Source of the DNA: Manis javanica
Lineage: Eukaryota > Chordata > Mammalia > Pholidota > Manidae
DNA length: 64,000 nucleotides
NCBI RefSeq assembly: GCF_040802235.1
Contig: NC_133157.1
Coordinates: 26,553,501-26,617,500, forward strand
Reading direction: 5' to 3'
Shown here one piece after another: positions 61,697 to 64,000 of the stretch (position 1 is its first letter; every line of letters starts with the position of its first letter). Below the pieces are notes generated by a model. It searched no databases, was not told the origin of the DNA, and was given only the letters and a program-made list of their open reading frames with translations. The position numbers and the translations under genes are program-made.

Positions 61697-62581
61697 TTAC
61701 CCCTGGTGACAGCTGTTTAGCCTTAGGAATACTTCCTTCTGTAGCAGTCCCTCCAAAATACACTGTAGAGATGGTTTTGGGAACTAAATTCTCTCAGCTT
61801 TTGCTTATGTGGGAATTGTTTAAAGCCTCCTTCAAATTTAAATGATAATCTTGCTAGTTAGAGTATTCTTGGTTCCAGTCCCTTCTGCTTTGTTGTATCA
61901 AATACATCATGCAACTCCCTCCTGGTCTGTAAGGTTTCTGCTGAGATGTCTGATGATAGCCTGTTAGGATTTCCTTTTATGTGGTCTTTTTTCTCTCTCT
62001 GGCTACTTTTAATATTCTCTCCTTATCCTAAATCTTTGCCATTCTAATTATTATATGTCTTGGTGTTGTCTTCCTTGGGTCCCTTGTGTTGGGAGATCTG
62101 TGGACCTCCATGGCCTGAGGGGACTATCTTCTTCCCCAGATTGGGCAAGTTTTCAGCAATTACCTCCTCAAAGACACTTTCTATCCCTTTTTCTCTCTCT
62201 TCTTCTTTTGGTACCCCTGTACTACCTTTATTGTTCCATTTGCATTGGTCACACAGTTCTCTCAATGTTCTATCATTCTCAGAGATCCTTTTTTCTGTCT
62301 GTGCCTCACCATCTTTCTATTCCTCTTTTCTAATATCTATTTCATTTATCGTCTCCACCATATCTAATCTGGTTTTAAAATCCTCCATTGTATTCCTTAA
62401 TGATTGGATCTCCTACCAGAATTTGTTCCTGAATTCTTGAAGTTTTTTTGTACCTTCATGAGCATATTTATGATTTTATTTTGAAATCTCTTTCAGGAAG
62501 ATTGATGAGATTGGATTCATTTGACTCTTTTTCTAGTGTATGCAGGATTTTGCTTTGAGCCGGTTTCCTCTGATGTTTCAT
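61697..62581 (-). pseudogene. L1-H ORF1 relic
   Basis: ATG at 62581 (MKHQRKPAQSKILHTLEKE). Later blocks show INLPERDFK and, at 62044-62265, RELCDQCKWNNKGSTGVPKE. Frameshifts near 62150 and 61990 break it. The frame span of 295 codons matches L1-A. Confidence 0.83.
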
Positions 62582-63536
62582 ATTAGTATAAGGCACCCAG
62601 TACTACCCAGAGGCTCTACCCTTTGGAGCAGTTCAGCTCCTGGAGCAATGTTTGAGGTTGCAGGTGAGCGGTATTGGAGCCTGGGGGTAGGAAAGAGCTG
62701 TTTCCTGCTTCCTGGTTGCTATGGTTGTCTCCACTGTCAGAACCAGTGGGCCAAACACACTGGTGTAAGCCTCTGTGCTTCGTGATTGTAGTTTCTATAG
62801 GTGTGTCTTTTCTCTGGCTGGCCTGACACCAGGGCAGGTGCTGCTGGTTTGTGAGCCAGGGTCAGGCTCGCCAGGAGGAATGTGCAGCACATTGCATATC
62901 ATGGTGGGAGCCCTTGGAGCTGTGTATCCAGCCAGGTGGATTGAGCATCTGAAACTCCTCAAAGTTCCCAACCTGCTTGGCAGAGTGCAGGTGGATAATT
63001 TTCTCTACCTGTCATTTCTCTTGGGTATCAAGCTCTATGCAATCCTTGCCCCCTTTAGCAGTCCTCTCACTGTTAGGAAGTCTCTCAGACTGCCTGCCAT
63101 TATTTTGTCCCAGAGCAGCTGAATATGGTCCATACTCTCCACAAGCGGCTGGAATCTCAGTCTCTCCACATATTCTGCCTGTCTTAGCTTTCCAACCCCA
63201 CTAATCTCCAGAGCACCATGCAATGTTGGTTCATGCTCCCAGAGCAGATCTCCAGGGCTAGGTGTTCAGCAGTCCCAGGCCTCTATTCCCTCTCGCTCCA
63301 TTTCTCTTTCTCCTGCCGGTGATCTGGGTGGGTGAAGAGCTTGGGTCCTGCCGGATCATGGCTTTTGTACATTATCTGTTCCCTGAGGTCTGTTCTTTTC
63401 TCCAGGTGTATGCAGTCTGGTGCAGCCTTCTTTCCTGTTGCTCTTTCAGGATTAGTCGAATTATATTTTCATATTATATGTATTTTCAGTGGGAGGCCTC
63501 TGTCTCACGTCTTATGCCACCATGTTTAATCCTTTC

Positions 63537-63549
63537 CTCTACTATTCTT
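63537..63549 (+). repeat. L1-H target-site duplication, right copy
   Basis: Exact repeat of 57282-57294. Confidence 0.88.
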
Positions 63550-64000
63550 CTAACTTATGTTTTTAAACAAGCTTTATAATATGTGAGAATCTATTAATGG
63601 TCCATGAGCAGAAATTATCTTAGGACATAAGGTCTTCAGGGCAGTTGATCTTGGTCTCTGCTAAAACATGTGAAGCTTCATACTGAGGTTTTGGGCTTCC
63701 TTTACCTTGGCACAAGTTATTCTATCTCAGAACCTATTCACACTACAGATTTATTGGCCAGATCAGATCTACCCAGATACTCTATTATAATGATCTCTTC
63801 CACCATTTACTATGAAATTATAATTTGCTTTTAATTTCTTAAACATCACATTGTGACCAAGAGTTTTTTGTTGGATTTATTTTCTTTTTTGTTGTGTTCC
63901 CCTAAAAACGTTAGATGTTTTCTAGGATCCATGGGAGCTTATTTATACCTGAACTAAGGAAATGGAATTTTTACATTTGTCATATTTTGAGTCTAGAAGT
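63550..64000. other. Non-coding right edge, nothing recognised
   Basis: AT-rich sequence with no supported gene or repeat. Confidence 0.4.

Larger units (their letters stand above)
57295..63536 (-). mobile_element. L1-H, full-length LINE-1
   Basis: A 6.24-kb minus-strand L1. The T-run at 57295-57301 is its poly(A) tail. ORF2 covers 57637-61430, ORF1 61697-62581 and a 5' UTR of about 950 bp extends to 63536 (reverse strand opens ggaaaggattaaacatggtg). Perfect 13-bp target-site duplications flank it. The 5' UTR matches L1-A at its distal end and L1-E at its proximal end. The coding frames are decayed. Confidence 0.94.

Overview
The window looks like nuclear DNA from a placental mammal: AT-rich, with interspersed L1 retrotransposons, older MIR/L2 and DNA-transposon fossils, microsatellites, and single-exon olfactory receptor (OR) genes of the OR13 type. 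I see no Alu, B1/B2, BovB or obvious carnivore tRNA-Lys SINE, so primate, rodent, ruminant and carnivore are not favoured. The species cannot be fixed by eye.

Genes. Two intact OR coding exons lie on the + strand, at 26247-27203 (318 codons) and 41190-42143 (317 codons). Both look like family 13 subfamily C (OR13C2/OR13C9-like). They are close paralogues with a patchwork pattern of identity that suggests gene conversion. Two OR13-like relics lie on the - strand: an almost full-length decayed exon at 18027-18956, and a C-terminal stump at 5633-5834 whose upstream part has been replaced by L1 sequence. The two relics sit in the two arms of a local tandem duplication (3926-5834 against 10110-11502 plus 17698-18230). 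Each arm also carries a Tigger2/MER28-type DNA transposon.

Repeats. Roughly 55% of the window is recognisable younger L1. L1-A (1-3925, -) runs off the left edge. L1-B is two abutting fragments (5835-8334, -). L1-C (11503-17680, +) is full length and split the second duplication arm. L1-D (28434-29205, -) is a short 3' piece. L1-E (33343-39408, -) is near full length and sits inside an older L1. L1-F (46050-47436 and 53571-56101, +) is 5'-truncated and is itself interrupted by L1-G (47437-53553, +), which is full length. L1-H (57295-63536, -) is full length with a perfect 13-bp target-site duplication. All have decayed ORFs. Two clearly different 5' UTR families drive closely similar ORF2 sequences: C/G starts with a GC-rich 'gccaagatggc' leader, A/H with an 'aaagatggtggcat'-type leader. 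L1-E has a third, composite 5' end.

Layout. 1-11.5 kb: L1-A, duplication arm 1, L1-B, unassigned old sequence, start of arm 2. 11.5-19 kb: L1-C, rest of arm 2, OR pseudogene. 19-26 kb: mostly old non-coding sequence with a few repeats. 26-28 kb: first OR gene. 28-41 kb: old and young L1 and microsatellites. 41-42 kb: second OR gene. 42-46 kb: nothing recognised. 46-56 kb: nested L1-F/L1-G. 57-63.5 kb: L1-H.

There are no operons or interacting pathways here. The functional content is two odorant receptors; the rest records duplication, conversion and retrotransposition. I found no convincing new biological system. The best leads are the OR mosaic, the L1/OR chimeric reading frame, the self-derived inverted cap on L1-C, and the antisense frames in the L1 5' UTRs.
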